DNA from: Streptacidiphilus sp. 4-A2
GTDB taxonomy: Bacteria > Actinomycetota > Actinomycetes > Streptomycetales > Streptomycetaceae
Assembly: GCA_014284505.1 (NCBI GenBank)
Contig: JAAFYY010000001.1
Span: 3,782,001-3,846,000 of the forward strand
Direction of reading: 5' to 3'
Length of the DNA: 64,000 bases
Shown: piece after piece, positions 8,539-18,342 of the stretch
How positions within the stretch are numbered: the first letter of the stretch is position 1
How the letters are laid out: the number at the start of each line of letters is the position of its first letter
Notes under the pieces: model-generated
Databases searched by the model: none
What the model was told of the DNA's origin: nothing
What the model saw: the letters and a program-made list of their open reading frames with translations, nothing else
Position numbers and translations under genes: made by a program

Positions 8539-10564
8539 GTGCGCTACCGCGAGGACCTGCCCCACCGGACGACCTGCGAGGACACCACGATCCCGCTGCC
8601 CGACGGCACCGCGCTCCAGGCCCGGATCTGGCGGCCGGTCACCGACGAGCCGGTGCCCGCGCTGCTGGAATACCTGCCGTACCGGCTGTCCGACTGGACC
8701 GCGCCCCGCGACGCCCAGCGGCACCCCTGGTACGCCGGGCACGGCTACGCCTCGGTCCGGGTAGACGTCCGCGGGCACGGCAACTCCGAGGGCCTGCCGG
8801 GCGACGAGTACGACGCGGCCGAGCTGGCCGACGGCGTCGCGGTGATCGAGTGGCTGGCGCGGCAGCCCTGGTGCAGCGGACGGGTGGGGATGTTCGGGAT
8901 CTCCTGGGGCGGCTTCAACAGCCTCCAGCTGGCCGCGCTCGCGCCCGAGCCGCTGAAGGCGGTGGTCACGGTCTGCTCCACCGACGACCGCTACGACAAC
9001 GACGTGCACTATCTGGGCGGTTCGGTGCTGGCCGTGGACATGCACGCCTGGTCGGCGACCATGCTGGCGTTCGCGGCCCGCCCGCCGGACCCGAAGTACA
9101 CCGGCACCCGCTGGCGGGAGCTGTGGCTGGAGCGGCTGGAACACCTGGAACCGCTGATCCACACCTGGCTGGACCACCAGGTCCGGGACGGCTACTGGCG
9201 GCACGGCAGCGTCTGTGAGGACTACTCGGCGGTCAGGGCGGCGGTACTGGCCGTCGGCGGCTGGGCCGATCCCTACCGGGACACCGTGCTCCGGCTCGCC
9301 GAGCACCTGGACGCACCGATGCGCGGCATCATCGGCCCCTGGTCGCACCAGTACCCCGACCGGGCCTGCCGCCGGGCCCGGCCATCGGCTTCCTCCAGGA
9401 AACCCTGCGCTGGTGGGACCACTGGCTCAAGGACTCCGACGGCCCCGACCCGGTGCTCGACGAGCCGCTGCTGCGGGTCTGGATGAACGAGTCGGTACCG
9501 CCGTCCAGCTGCTACCCGGAGCGCCCGGGCCGCTGGATCGGCGTCGACTCCTGGCCCTCCCCCGCCGTCACCGTGGAGACCCACCGGCTGGACGGCACCC
9601 TGCGCGCCTCCTGCCCCGGCCCGCTGCGGGTGGCCTCCCCGCAGCAGACCGGTGTCGACGCGGGCCGCTTCTTCCCCTTCGGCAACGCCGCCGACCTGCC
9701 CCCGGACCAGCGCGCGGAGGACGGCCGCTCGGTCTGCTTCGACTCCGCGCCGCTGGCCCGCCGGATCGAGATGCTCGGCAACGCCCGGGTACGGCTGCGG
9801 CTGACCTGCCCCGGCACCCGGGGCCAGGTGGTGGCCCGGCTCTGCGACGTCGCCCCGGACGGCTCCTCCACCCTGGTCACCCGGGGCGTGCTGAACCTGC
9901 TCAGCCGCCGGGGCCGGGAACGCACCACCCGTGGACCCCGCATGCCACCGAGGACGTCGAGTTCGGCCTGGTCGGCATCGCCCACGCCTTCCCGCCCGGC
10001 CACCGGCTGCGACTGGCCCTGTCCTCCGCCTACTGGCCGTGGGTGTGGCCGCATCCCGGGTCGGAGCAGGGGTTCACGGTCGACCCGGCCGGCAGCGCGC
10101 TGCTGCTGCCGGTGCGCGACCCGGCCGACGACCGGAACCGGGCGCCGATCGCCTTCGCGGAGCCGGAGCAGGCCCCGCCGCTGGGCGTGGTCTTCCGGGA
10201 GACCGCCGAGCCCCGGCCGGAGCGCGTGGTCCGGCACGATGTGGCCGCCGGCGAGTGGACGCTGGAGGTCGACCCCCGCTACGGCGGCACCCGCGACTAC
10301 CCGGACGGGCTGGAGTTCAGCGAGGACGCCCTGGAGAGCTACACCGTCCACGAGGACGACCCGCTGAGCGCCCGCACCTGCTCCGAGTGGACGGTCGGGC
10401 TGCGCCGCACCGAGTTCGCCTGGGACGTGCGGATCACCACCCGCTCCCGGATCAGCGCGGACACCACCCATTTCCTGACGGACAATCAGCTGATCGCCGA
10501 GGAGGGCGGCACGGTGCTGTTCCAGCGCAGCTGGGAACGCCGGATTCCGCGCACCCAGGGGTGA
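8539..10564 (+). CDS. CocE/NonD-type alpha/beta hydrolase (two frame breaks)
   Basis: A hydrolase of the CocE/X-Pro dipeptidyl-peptidase S15 family, about 675 residues. The N-terminal alpha/beta-hydrolase domain contains the nucleophile elbow GMFGISWGGFN and the oxyanion region YLPYRLSDWT; the Asp/His part is near PMRGIIGPWSHQYPD. The frame breaks at about 9375 and 9935. The C-terminal PepX_C jelly roll reads VLDEPLLRVWMNES, then FGLVGIAHAFPPGHRLRLAL, and ends RIPRTQG. Family members cleave esters or X-Pro peptides. GTG 8539 (RBS AAGGGA) is the likely start, although the frame is open upstream through a Thr-Asp-Pro repeat. The FUSC gene starts 23 bp downstream, so they may be co-transcribed. 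Confidence 0.86.
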
Positions 10565-10587
10565 CCGGCACTCGGTAGGCTCTGTCC

Positions 10588-12667
10588 ATGCCCTGGTCAC
10601 CGGCTCTCAAGGCCACCCTCCGCTCCGGCCTGCACCTGGAACGGGCCGTCAACGAACCGCTCCAGGTGCTGCGGGGCATGCTCGGTGTGGCCATCGTGCT
10701 CTTCGGCGCGCTGGCACTGGGCCGGCCGGACCTGGCCACCTCCGCCGCCCTCGGTGCCTTCATCGCCGGGACTGCCACCTACCAGCGCAGCTTCCGGCCG
10801 CGGCCGGTACTGGCGCTGTATGCCGCCGCCGGGCTGGCCACCAGCTCCTTCATCGGCTATCTGGCCTCGCCCTGGCCCGCGCTGTTCGTGGTGGTGCTCG
10901 CCCTGTGGGCGTTCGCCGCCGGGCTGGCCTGGGCGCTCGGCCAGACCGCCGGGGTGGTCGCCTCCACCACGGTGTCGGTGATGCTGATCATCGTGACCCT
11001 GCCGGAGAGCGTGCCCCAGGCGGCCGAGCACGCCGGGGTGATCGCCTTCGGCGGCGTGGTGCAGGCAACCCTGGCCGCGCTGTGGCCCGGACGCCGCTGG
11101 GGTGCGCGCCGGGACGCCCTGGCCGACGCCTACGCCTCGCTGGCCGACTACGCCCGGCGGCTGCGGCACGACCCCTTCGCCGCCTTCGACCCCGACCCGC
11201 TGATGAACGCCCGCCGCGCGGCCGCGCTCACCGCCTCCCAGGCCCGGCGCCGCCCGGCGGAGCTGGCCGGGATGCGCGGCTACGCGGAGCGGATGCGGCC
11301 GGTACTGGCCGCGATGGCCGACCCCGGGTGGGCGCCGCCGAGGAGGGACCGCAGCGCGACCGGGCCCGGGAGCTGATGGGCGCGGCGGCGGACATCCTGG
11401 ACGCCGTCGCCCGCTCGATCCGGACCGGCCGGCCCACCCCCATCGCCGAACGCGCCTACCGGGCGCTGACCGTGCCAGCGTCGGGGCCGGTGCTCGAGGG
11501 CGCCGGGCGGCAGGCGGCGCTGCGGCTGATCGGCCTGCTGGCCGAGGCCACCGACGCGGTGGAGGCCGTGGACCGGGGCGACCCGGTGCACGGCGACACC
11601 GGGGCCCCGATGCATCTGGCCCGGCCGCGTCCCAGCGAGGCACTGCCGGTGCTGCTGCACACCCTGCGCGGGCACTGGGTCCGCACCTCGCCGGTGCTGC
11701 GGCACGCGGTGCGGGTGTCCGTGGTCGCCGCCCTGGGCGAGGTGCTGGGCCGCTCGCTGCCGCTCCAGCACGGCTACTGGGCGCCGATGACCGCGGTGAT
11801 GGTGATGCGCCCGACTTCTCGCAGACCTACACCCGGGGCGTGGCCCGGCTGGTGGGCACGGTGGTGGGGGTGGTCGTGGCCACCGGCATCATCCGCCTCG
11901 CCGAGCCGTCCAGCTGGGCCGCGGCCATGCTGGCGGTGCTCAGCATCGGCGGAGCGTACCTGCTGATGCGCACCGGCTACGCGGCGATGAGCACCTGCAT
12001 CACCGGCTATGTGGTCTTCCTGCTGGCCATGGGCGGCGAGGCGAGCACCCACACGATCGCGGACCGGGTGCTGCTGACCCTGCTCGGCGGCGCGCTGGCG
12101 CTGGCGACCTACGCGCTCTTCCCGACCTGGCAGACGGTCAGGCTGCCGGACCGGCTGGCCGGCTATGTCGAGGCGGGCGGCCGGTACGCGGCGGCGGCGA
12201 TCGACGCCTACGCGGACCCGTCCCCGCACAGCCGGGCGCTGCTGCGCGGGGCGCTGCTCGACTACCGGAGCCGGCGCTCGGAACTGCTGACCGCCACCGA
12301 GCAGGCGGCCGGGGAGCCGGTCCGGCACCTGGGCCTGGGCACGGCCCAACTCGCTGACGCCCGGGCCGCGATGGCCGCGCTGGGGCGCAGCACCATGCTG
12401 CTGGAGGCGCACATGCCGGCCACCGGCGGCGCCCCGGTCCCCGGCGCGGAGCAGTTCGCGCAGGTGCTGCGCGACCGGACCACGCAGGCGGCGCGGGCGA
12501 TCCGGGCGGACCAGCCGGTCGACCTCGGCTCGCTGAGCCCGAGCTACCAGCAGTGGGCGCTGGAGCTGCCCGAGGAGGACCCGGGCAGCTCCGCCGACCT
12601 GCTGTACCGCGACGTCGGGCTGCTGGTGGAGGCGCTGGAGGGGCTGGACTCGGCGCTGCGCGGCTGA
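10588..12667 (+). CDS. FUSC-family inner-membrane transporter (two frame breaks)
   Basis: Fusaric-acid-resistance/aromatic-acid-exporter-like protein of about 690 residues made of two similar halves. Half 1 has six hydrophobic segments (GVAIVLFGALALGRPDLAT through LIIVTLPESVPQAAEHAGV) and then a soluble helical domain. Half 2 reads ALPVLLHTLRGHWVRTSPVLRH, then HGYWAPMTAVMV, the FUSC_2 signature, then more helices and a cytosolic tail ending DSALRG. Breaks occur near 11345 and 11812; both are minus-one shifts. Such proteins probably export aromatic or other organic acids, but no substrate is known for the actinobacterial group. A convergent hairpin follows the stop. Confidence 0.85.
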
Positions 12668-12688
12668 CCCCGGCCCGGCCTGATCCAG

Positions 12689-12716
12689 CCCGCCCGGCTT
12701 TCCGGTGCCGGGTGGG
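12689..12716. terminator. Hairpin between convergent FUSC and SDR genes
   Basis: CCCGCCCGGC (12689-12698) pairs with GCCGGGTGGG (12707-12716) with one mismatch and an 8-nt loop. It lies between two convergent stops and has no U-tract, as is common in Streptomyces. Confidence 0.6.
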
Positions 12717-13612
12717 TCAGCCGCTGACCCGGCGGGCGGCCCTGGCGGCCTCGTCCGCCGCGCCGCCGCGGCCGACCAGCCCGCGCCGGACCGCGCCGGC
12801 CCGCAGCCTGGGCTCGATCGCACGCAGCTTCATCGGTGCGAACTTCCCCAGCACCAGCGGAATCTGACCCCGCATCAGTTGCTGACTGCGAAGCCAGCCC
12901 TGGGCGTAGACATGGACCGATCGGCGGGCGATGCCGTCCGCGATCCGCTCCACAGCGGGCGCCAGCGGATAGGTGCGGTTGAGCGGCCAGGGCAGGCTGG
13001 CCCGCATCTGCCGCATCACCTCGTCCTCGTCGGCGCCGCGCACCATGTCGGTGTCGGTCCAGCTGAGGTAGCCGACGCCGACCCGCACACCCTGGTTGGC
13101 CACCTCGCCGCGCAGCGCGTGCGCAAACGCCTCCACCCCGGATTTGCTGGCGCAGTAGGCGGTCATCAGCGGCGCCGGGGCGATCGCCGCCAGCGAGGCG
13201 ATCTGCAACAGGTAGCCGTGCGCGGCGACCAGCGCGGGCAGGAAGGCCCGGGCGGTGGTGGCGCTGCCGAGCAGGTTCACCTCGACCACCCGCCGCCAGA
13301 CCTCCGGGTCGGAGTCCTGGAACGGGCCGCCGGCGGCGATTCCGGCATTGGCGACCACCACGTCGATCCGCCCGAAGCGCTCGGCGACCTGGGCCGCCAC
13401 CTCGGTCATCGCCTCCAGGTCGGTGACGTCGGCCTCCCACCAGGCCGCGTCGGGACCGCAGGACGCGGCGGTGGCCGCCAGCTCGCCGGGCTCCAGGGCT
13501 CCAGCCCACACCGGGCGCCGCGCGCGGCCAGCGTACGCGCCAGCTCCGCGCCGACGCCCCGGGCCGCCCCGGTGACCACGGCGACCTGGCCGGTGAGGGG
13601 GACTCTGCTCAT
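12717..13612 (-). CDS. Short-chain dehydrogenase/reductase (frame break)
   Basis: A classical SDR of about 298 residues. The NAD(P) motif TGAARGVG follows the start MSRVPLTGQVAVV; the frame changes near 13505. DVVVANAG, and the active-site YCASK with an upstream Ser (LLQIASLAA), are in the second frame. The C-terminal part extends past the usual 250 residues with a basic amphipathic tail ending AARRVSG, as in the group often found beside Baeyer-Villiger monooxygenases. Here the monooxygenase gene is just upstream on the same strand, after a 120-bp repeat-rich gap, so they may act on the same ketone/alcohol substrate. Substrate unknown. Confidence 0.87.
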
Positions 13613-13630
13613 AGGTGTGGATTCCTCTCG

Positions 13631-13713
13631 GGCACTAAGGATTCGGCACTAAGGATTCGGCACCGCGGATTCGGCACTGCGGGTCGGGCACGCGGATCGG
13701 GCACCGCGCGTTC
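13631..13713. repeat. Six 13-15 bp tandem repeats between monooxygenase and SDR
   Basis: GGCACTAAGGATTC is perfect at 13631-13644 and 13645-13658, followed by four progressively diverged units (GGCACCGCGGATTC, GGCACTGCGGGTC and so on) to 13713. They occupy most of the gap between two co-oriented genes. Confidence 0.88.
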
Positions 13714-13733
13714 GGGCGGGGACGGCCTTCGGG

Positions 13734-15316
13734 TCAGGAGGGGCGGCCGGCCGGCACCGGCCCGGGCGCGGACGGGGCGGCGGCGGAGATCCGGTCGTAC
13801 TCGGACAGCTCCACCCGGCGGGTCTCCCGGCGGAAGTGCCCGGTGGTGCTCGGCCACAGCGAGGTGTTGCGGCCGTTGGCGTCCAGGTACCAGCTCTGGC
13901 AGCCGCCGGTGGTCCACACGGTGCGCCGCATCCGCCGCTGCACGTCCTCGTTCCAGCGGTTCTGGGCGTGGGTGCTCGGATCCAGCGCCCGCAGCCCGGG
14001 GGTCCGCAGGGTGCGCATGTAGTCGGCGAGGTAGTTCAGCTGCGACTCGATCATCAGCACCATCGAGCTGTTGCCCAGGCCGGTGTTGGGGCCGATCACC
14101 ATCAGCAGGTTGGGGAATCCGCTCACGGTGGTGCCGCGCAGCGCGGCCATGCCGTCCTTCCACTCCTCGGCCAGGGTGCGGCCCGCCGCGCCGGTGATCC
14201 GCGAGCCGATCGGTATGTCGGTGACGTGGAAGCCGGTGCTGAAGACGATCGCGTCCACCTCGTGCTCGGTGCCGTCGGCGGCGACCACGGTGCTGCCGCG
14301 GACCTCCCGCAGGCCGGAGGCGACCACGTCCACGTTGGGCCGGGCCAGCGCCGGGTAGTAGCTGTTGGACAGCAGCACCCGCTTGCAGCCGAAGTGGTAG
14401 TCCGGGGTGAGCTTGGCCCGCAGCTCCGGGTCCTTGATGTGCTGGTCGATATTGCGCTTGGCCACGCTCTGCGCGGCCCGCAGCAGCGCCGGGCGCTTCA
14501 CGAAGGCCCCGACCTGGAGCTCGCGCAGCCCCCACAGCGCGGTGCGCAGGCGCGCTGTGCGGCCGGGAACCGCCGGTAGACCCAGCGTTCGGCGGGGGTG
14601 ATGTCCCGGTCCATCCGCGGCATCACCCAGGCCGGGGTGCGCTGGAACAGCACCAGCCGGCCCACCTGCGGCTGGATCTTCGGGACGATCTGGATCGCGG
14701 AGGCACCGGTGCCGACCACCGCGACCCGCTTGCCCCTCAGGTCGTAGTCGTGGTCCCAGCGGGCCGAGTGGAAGACCTCGCCGGGGAAGCCGTCCAGGCC
14801 GGGCAGGTCCGGCACGGACGGGTCGGAGCGGGCCGCAGGCGGCCACCAGCACGTCGGCGCGGTAGCGGCCCTGGCTGGTGTCCACCTCCCAGCTGGTCGT
14901 CCGGCGTCCCAGCGGGCGCCGAGTACCTCGTGGTTGAAGCGCAGGTGGTCGCGGAGCCGGAACCGGTCGGCGACCCGCTCCAGGTAGGCGCGGATGTCCG
15001 ACTGCCCGGAGAAGGTGCGTGGCCAGTCGGGGTTGGGCGCGAAGGAGAAGGAGTACAGGTGGGAGGGTACGTCGCAGGCGCAGCCGGGGTAGCTGTTGTC
15101 GCGCCAGGTGCCGCCCACCGAGGCGGCCCGCTCCAGCACCACGAAGTCGGTGATGCCCTCCTGGCGCAGCCGCACGGCCGCGCCGAGGCCGCCGAAGCCC
15201 GAGCCGATCACGGCCACCCGGACGTGCTGCACCTCGTGGCCGGGTTCGGTCGCGGCGGGCGCCGCGGCGCCGTCCGCTCGGGCCGCGGCGGGGTCGGGCG
15301 TCTCGGGTCGCGCCAT
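13734..15316 (-). CDS. FAD-dependent Baeyer-Villiger-type monooxygenase (frame breaks)
   Basis: A flavin monooxygenase of about 525 residues. The FAD fingerprint is VAVIGSGFGGLGAAVRL near residue 40, followed by GGTWRDNSYPGCACD, and the NADPH-binding fold is KRVAVVGTGASAIQIVP. The Baeyer-Villiger fingerprint region reads FQRTPAWVMPR. ATG 15316 (MARPETPDP) has an excellent RBS, CGGAGG; the frame is also open upstream to 15352. Frame changes occur near 14880 and 14560. The C-terminal half (FGCKRVLLSNSYYPAL, IVFSTGFHVTDIP) is intact. It inserts oxygen next to a ketone or oxidises a heteroatom; substrate unknown. An inverted repeat in its promoter suggests control by a TetR-type repressor. Confidence 0.88.
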
Positions 15317-15351
15317 CGGGTGCCTCCGGTCGGTCTGATGCGACATCACCA

Positions 15352-15377
15352 ATTGTGCCAGTAATCAGTGGCACAAT
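15352..15377. promoter_or_regulatory. Perfect inverted repeat upstream of the monooxygenase, likely operator
   Basis: ATTGTGCCA (15352-15360) and TGGCACAAT (15369-15377) are perfect 9-bp arms with an 8-bp spacer, 36 bp before the monooxygenase ATG. Arms and spacing suit a dimeric TetR-type repressor. The sequence differs from the palindrome at the neighbouring TetR gene, so a separate regulator may bind. Confidence 0.7.
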
Positions 15378-15546
15378 CAGGAGAGTAGGGCACCCGCCCC
15401 GACACGGGAAGGCCCTGAGCGGCCCGGAATGCGACGGAACGGCGGCGGAACGGACGAACGGCCGGCCAACCCCGGAAAGCCGGGCGGGCTCCCCTGGTGG
15501 CCGAGGCCGCCGGGGAGCCCGAAGCGGCCGGAGCCGGGGCGCAGGG

Positions 15547-16223
15547 TCAGCCCACCGGGTCCATCCGGCCCAACGACACGCCCGAGGTGCGTCCCAGCCC
15601 GGCGAGCAGCCGCTCCAGCACGAGCCCGGCCTCCTCACGGGCCTTGACATGGTCCTCGGCCCGGGCGATGTAGAGGCTGGCCTCGGAGATCAGCGCGGCC
15701 AGCATCCGGGTCAGCGCGCCACCGGCAGCGGCTCGATGTTCCCCTCGGCGATGGCCTCGGTCAGCGCCTCGGCCAGCAGCAGATAGCCGTGCTCCTCCAC
15801 CAGCGCGTCCCAGGCGCTGTGGCCCAGCACGGCCGGGCCCTCGATCAGCACGATCCGCTGGAAGTCCCGGTCGTTGCAGGCGTCCAGGAAGGACTGGAAG
15901 CCGCTGCGCAGCAGCTGCCAGGCGTCGCCGGGCTCCTGCTCGGCCCGGGCGGTCTCCTGGGTCACCAGCCGCTCGGCCATCTCGCTCGCGCACTCGGCCA
16001 TCACCGCCCGGAACAGGTCGGCCTTGTCCTTGAAGTGGTGGTAGAGCGCACCGCGGGTGACGTGGGCGGCAGCCACGATGTCCTCGGTGCCGGTGGCGCT
16101 GAAACCACGCTCGGCGAAGAGCTCGCGGGCAGCGCAGAGCAGCGCGCGCCGGGTGTCCGCCACATGCTCCGCGCGACGACTCCGCTGTATCCGGGGTGCC
16201 GACATACCTTCATCCTGTTCCAT
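15547..16223 (-). CDS. TetR-family regulator divergent from hpnH (one frame break)
   Basis: TetR repressor of about 225 residues. The DNA-binding helix-turn-helix lies in ARELFAERGFSATGTEDIVAAAHVTRGALYHHFKDKADLF, about residues 30-70 (motif TRGALYHHF). The C-terminal ligand domain changes frame near 15720 and ends RTSGVSLGRMDPVG. A 15-bp perfect palindrome overlaps the first candidate ATG (16223), so translation more likely starts at ATG 16205 (MSAPRIQRSRR) or the mRNA is leaderless. It is divergent from hpnH, 61 bp apart, which points to control of hopanoid side-chain synthesis as well as itself. The monooxygenase gene lies downstream on the same strand. Confidence 0.87.
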
Positions 16224-16235
16224 ACAGTCTGTATG
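16221..16235. promoter_or_regulatory. 15-bp palindrome in the TetR/hpnH intergenic region
   Basis: CATACAGTCTGTATG is a perfect palindrome with 7-bp arms around one T. It covers the upstream ATG of the TetR gene and overlaps a plausible hpnH promoter (TTCATC at 16209, TATGTT at 16232, 17-nt spacing). Repressor binding here would block both genes. Confidence 0.75.
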
Positions 16236-16284
16236 TTAGTGGAGGGCCTCGATCCCGGGGCCCGGGGGAACGGAGACATGGATC

Positions 16285-17288
16285 ATGGGACTCCCACTTA
16301 ATCTGACCGTCAAGATGGGCTCGTACCTCCTCAAGCAGAAGTTTCTGCGTCGGGACAAGTTCCCGCTGATCGTCGAGGTCGAACCCCTTTTCGCGTGCAA
16401 TCTGGCATGTGCGGGCTGCGGCAAGATCCAGGAGCCGGCCGCCATGCTCAAGCGGCGCATGCCGGTGCAGCAGGTCGTCGACGCCGTCGAGGAGGCCGGG
16501 GCGCCGATGGTCTCCCTGGCCGGCGGCGAACCGCTGATGCACCCGCAGATCGACGAGATGACCCGCGCGCTGCTGGGCAAGGGCAAGTTCGTGGTGCTCT
16601 GCACCAACGCGGTGCTGCTGCCCAAGCACCTGCACAAGTTCAAGCCGCACCGCAACTTCGCCTGGATGGTGCACATCGACGGGCTGCGCGAGCGGCACGA
16701 CGAGTCGGTGAGCAAGGTCGGCGTGTTCGACCAGGCCATCGCGGCGATCAAGGAAGCCAAGGCCGCCGGCTTCCAGGTGTTCACCAACTCCACCTTCTTC
16801 AACAACGACAGCCCGCAGGACGTCATCGAGGTGCTCCAGTACCTCAACGACGACCTGAAGGTCGACCGGATGCAGATCTCCCCCGGGTACGCCTATGAGA
16901 AGGCCCCGACCAGGACCGCTTCCTGGGTGTGGAGCAGACCCGGCAGCTGTTCAAGAAGGCGTTCGCGGACGGCCGCCGCAAGAGCTGGCGGCTCAACCAC
17001 TCGGCGCTCTACCTGGACTTCCTCGAAGGGAAGACCGACTTCGAGTGCACCCCGTGGGCGATCCCGTCGTACTCGCTCAAGGGCTGGCAGAAGCCCTGCT
17101 ACCTGATGGGCGACGGCTACACCGAGACCTACAAGGAGCTGCTGGAAACCACCGACTGGGATTCCTACGGACGCGGCAAGGACCCGCGCTGCGACAACTG
17201 CATGGCCCACTGCGGCTACGAACCCACGGCCGTGCTGGCGACCATGGGCTCGCTCAAGGAGAGCCTGCGGGCGATCACCGCGGGCTGA
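16285..17288 (+). CDS. hpnH: HpnH, radical-SAM adenosyl-hopane synthase (one frame break)
   Basis: HpnH joins a 5'-deoxyadenosyl radical to the hopene skeleton, the first step of side-chain synthesis in C35 hopanoids. The radical-SAM cluster motif CNLACAGC lies near residue 35 after FPLIVEVEPLFA, followed by SLAGGEPLMHP. The auxiliary Cys-rich C-terminus is CDNCMAHCGYEPTAV. The frame shifts once near 16908 (PTRTASWV in place of DQDRFLGV), a one-base loss. Length, about 334 residues, matches the family. ATG 16285 has GGAG 9 nt upstream. In Streptomyces hopanoid clusters this gene usually lies between hpnG and ispG; here those are 32 kb away and their interval is filled with repeats, so this copy is relocated or a second copy. 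Confidence 0.92.
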
Positions 17289-17321
17289 CCCCGCACGGTC
17301 CCGCTCCGGTCCCCGGAACGC

Positions 17322-17366
17322 CCCCAGGCTCCCCGGAACGCCCTCGGCGTCCCGGGGAGCCTGGGG
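17322..17366 (+). terminator. Strong hairpin terminator after hpnH
   Basis: CCCCAGGCTCCCCGG (17322-17336) pairs perfectly with CCGGGGAGCCTGGGG (17352-17366), a 15-bp stem with a 15-nt loop, 33 bp after the hpnH stop. Confidence 0.8.
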
Positions 17367-17484
17367 CACTTCGGTCGTTCGTCCACAACTGGTGCATTCC
17401 GCCGGGCCGTCACTACGATGTGTGGCACTCGGCGGGCCCGGCAGCATGCCCGCGGAGGACCGACTCGCGAAGGGGTGCGGATCC

Positions 17485-18251
17485 ATGGCCGACGACAGTG
17501 AGTTCCATGTGCTCAGCGCCCTGCTGCTGACACCGGGGCAGTTTCCCAGCGTGCTCGGCGACGACTACCCCGACGCCTGCGCCACCCTCGGTCTTGAACC
17601 CTGGGCCGACGGCTACGGCCTGCTCTTCGGCCAGGACTCCGCGGGCGCCCGCTGGACCGTGGTCTCCGACGACGCCGCCCTGGTCGGCTGCGCCATCGCC
17701 GCCTGGGACTGCGGCATGACCTACGACCTCACCCCGCCCGACCGGACCGTGGTGGACTCCTTCCCCGGCTGGCCGCTGGCACTGGCGGTGAGCACCCCGG
17801 GCCTGCCCGAGCCGCACGACCCGGTCGCCGAGGGCGAGCGGCCACCGCTCAGCCCGCCCGCCCCGGACGGCTGGGGCCCCGCGCAGCGCCGCCTCGGCGC
17901 GGACGAGATAGCCGCGCAGTGGAGCCTGTGGCGCGCGCAGGTCGCCGAGGCGGTGACCTTCGACCACGACAGCCCGCCCGCCCCGGCGGCAGCGTGGCCC
18001 GGATCCTGGCGGAGGCGCGCGAGTACACCCGCACACCCCCGCCGGCCGGTCGGATCCGCTCCAGCCCGGCGGGCGAGGGCGCCCGGCTGGTGCGGGCGGA
18101 CGGCCCCGGCTGGAGCCTGGCCGCCCGCACCGACGACATCGCCCTGCTGCTGCTGGACGACAAGCCGCACGAGGTGGTCCCGGTCGGGCGCGGCCAGGAG
18201 CTGCCCGCACTGCTGGAGGACCTGGACCGGATGGCCCGCGCCTCCAGCTGA
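17485..18251 (+). CDS. Conserved hypothetical protein (one frame break)
   Basis: A soluble, acidic protein of about 255 residues that I recognise only as a Streptomyces-type conserved hypothetical. It starts MADDSEFHVLSALLL and shows no signal peptide or membrane segment. Residues 30-80 contain short strands with WTVVSDDAALVGCAIAAWDCG; a Pro-rich linker follows. The frame changes near 17985, after which it reads SVARILAEAREYTRTPPP and ends with DLDRMARASS. LAARTDDIALLLLDD suggests an alpha/beta sandwich. The ATG at 17485 is preceded by the weak RBS GGAT. The gene stands alone between the hpnH terminator and a convergent exporter. Confidence 0.7.
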
Positions 18252-18289
18252 GCCCTTCGCCCCGCCGGCCCGCCCGAGTACGCCCGGTA

Positions 18290-18320
18290 CGGCCCGCCCG
18301 GTACGCCACCGGGCGGGCCG
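18290..18320. terminator. Bidirectional hairpin between convergent genes
   Basis: CGGCCCGCCCGGT (18290-18302) and ACCGGGCGGGCCG (18308-18320) form a perfect 13-bp stem with a 5-nt loop between the hypothetical gene and the exporter gene. Confidence 0.8.
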
Positions 18321-18342
18321 GAGCCCGTGCGGGCAGGGCCGG

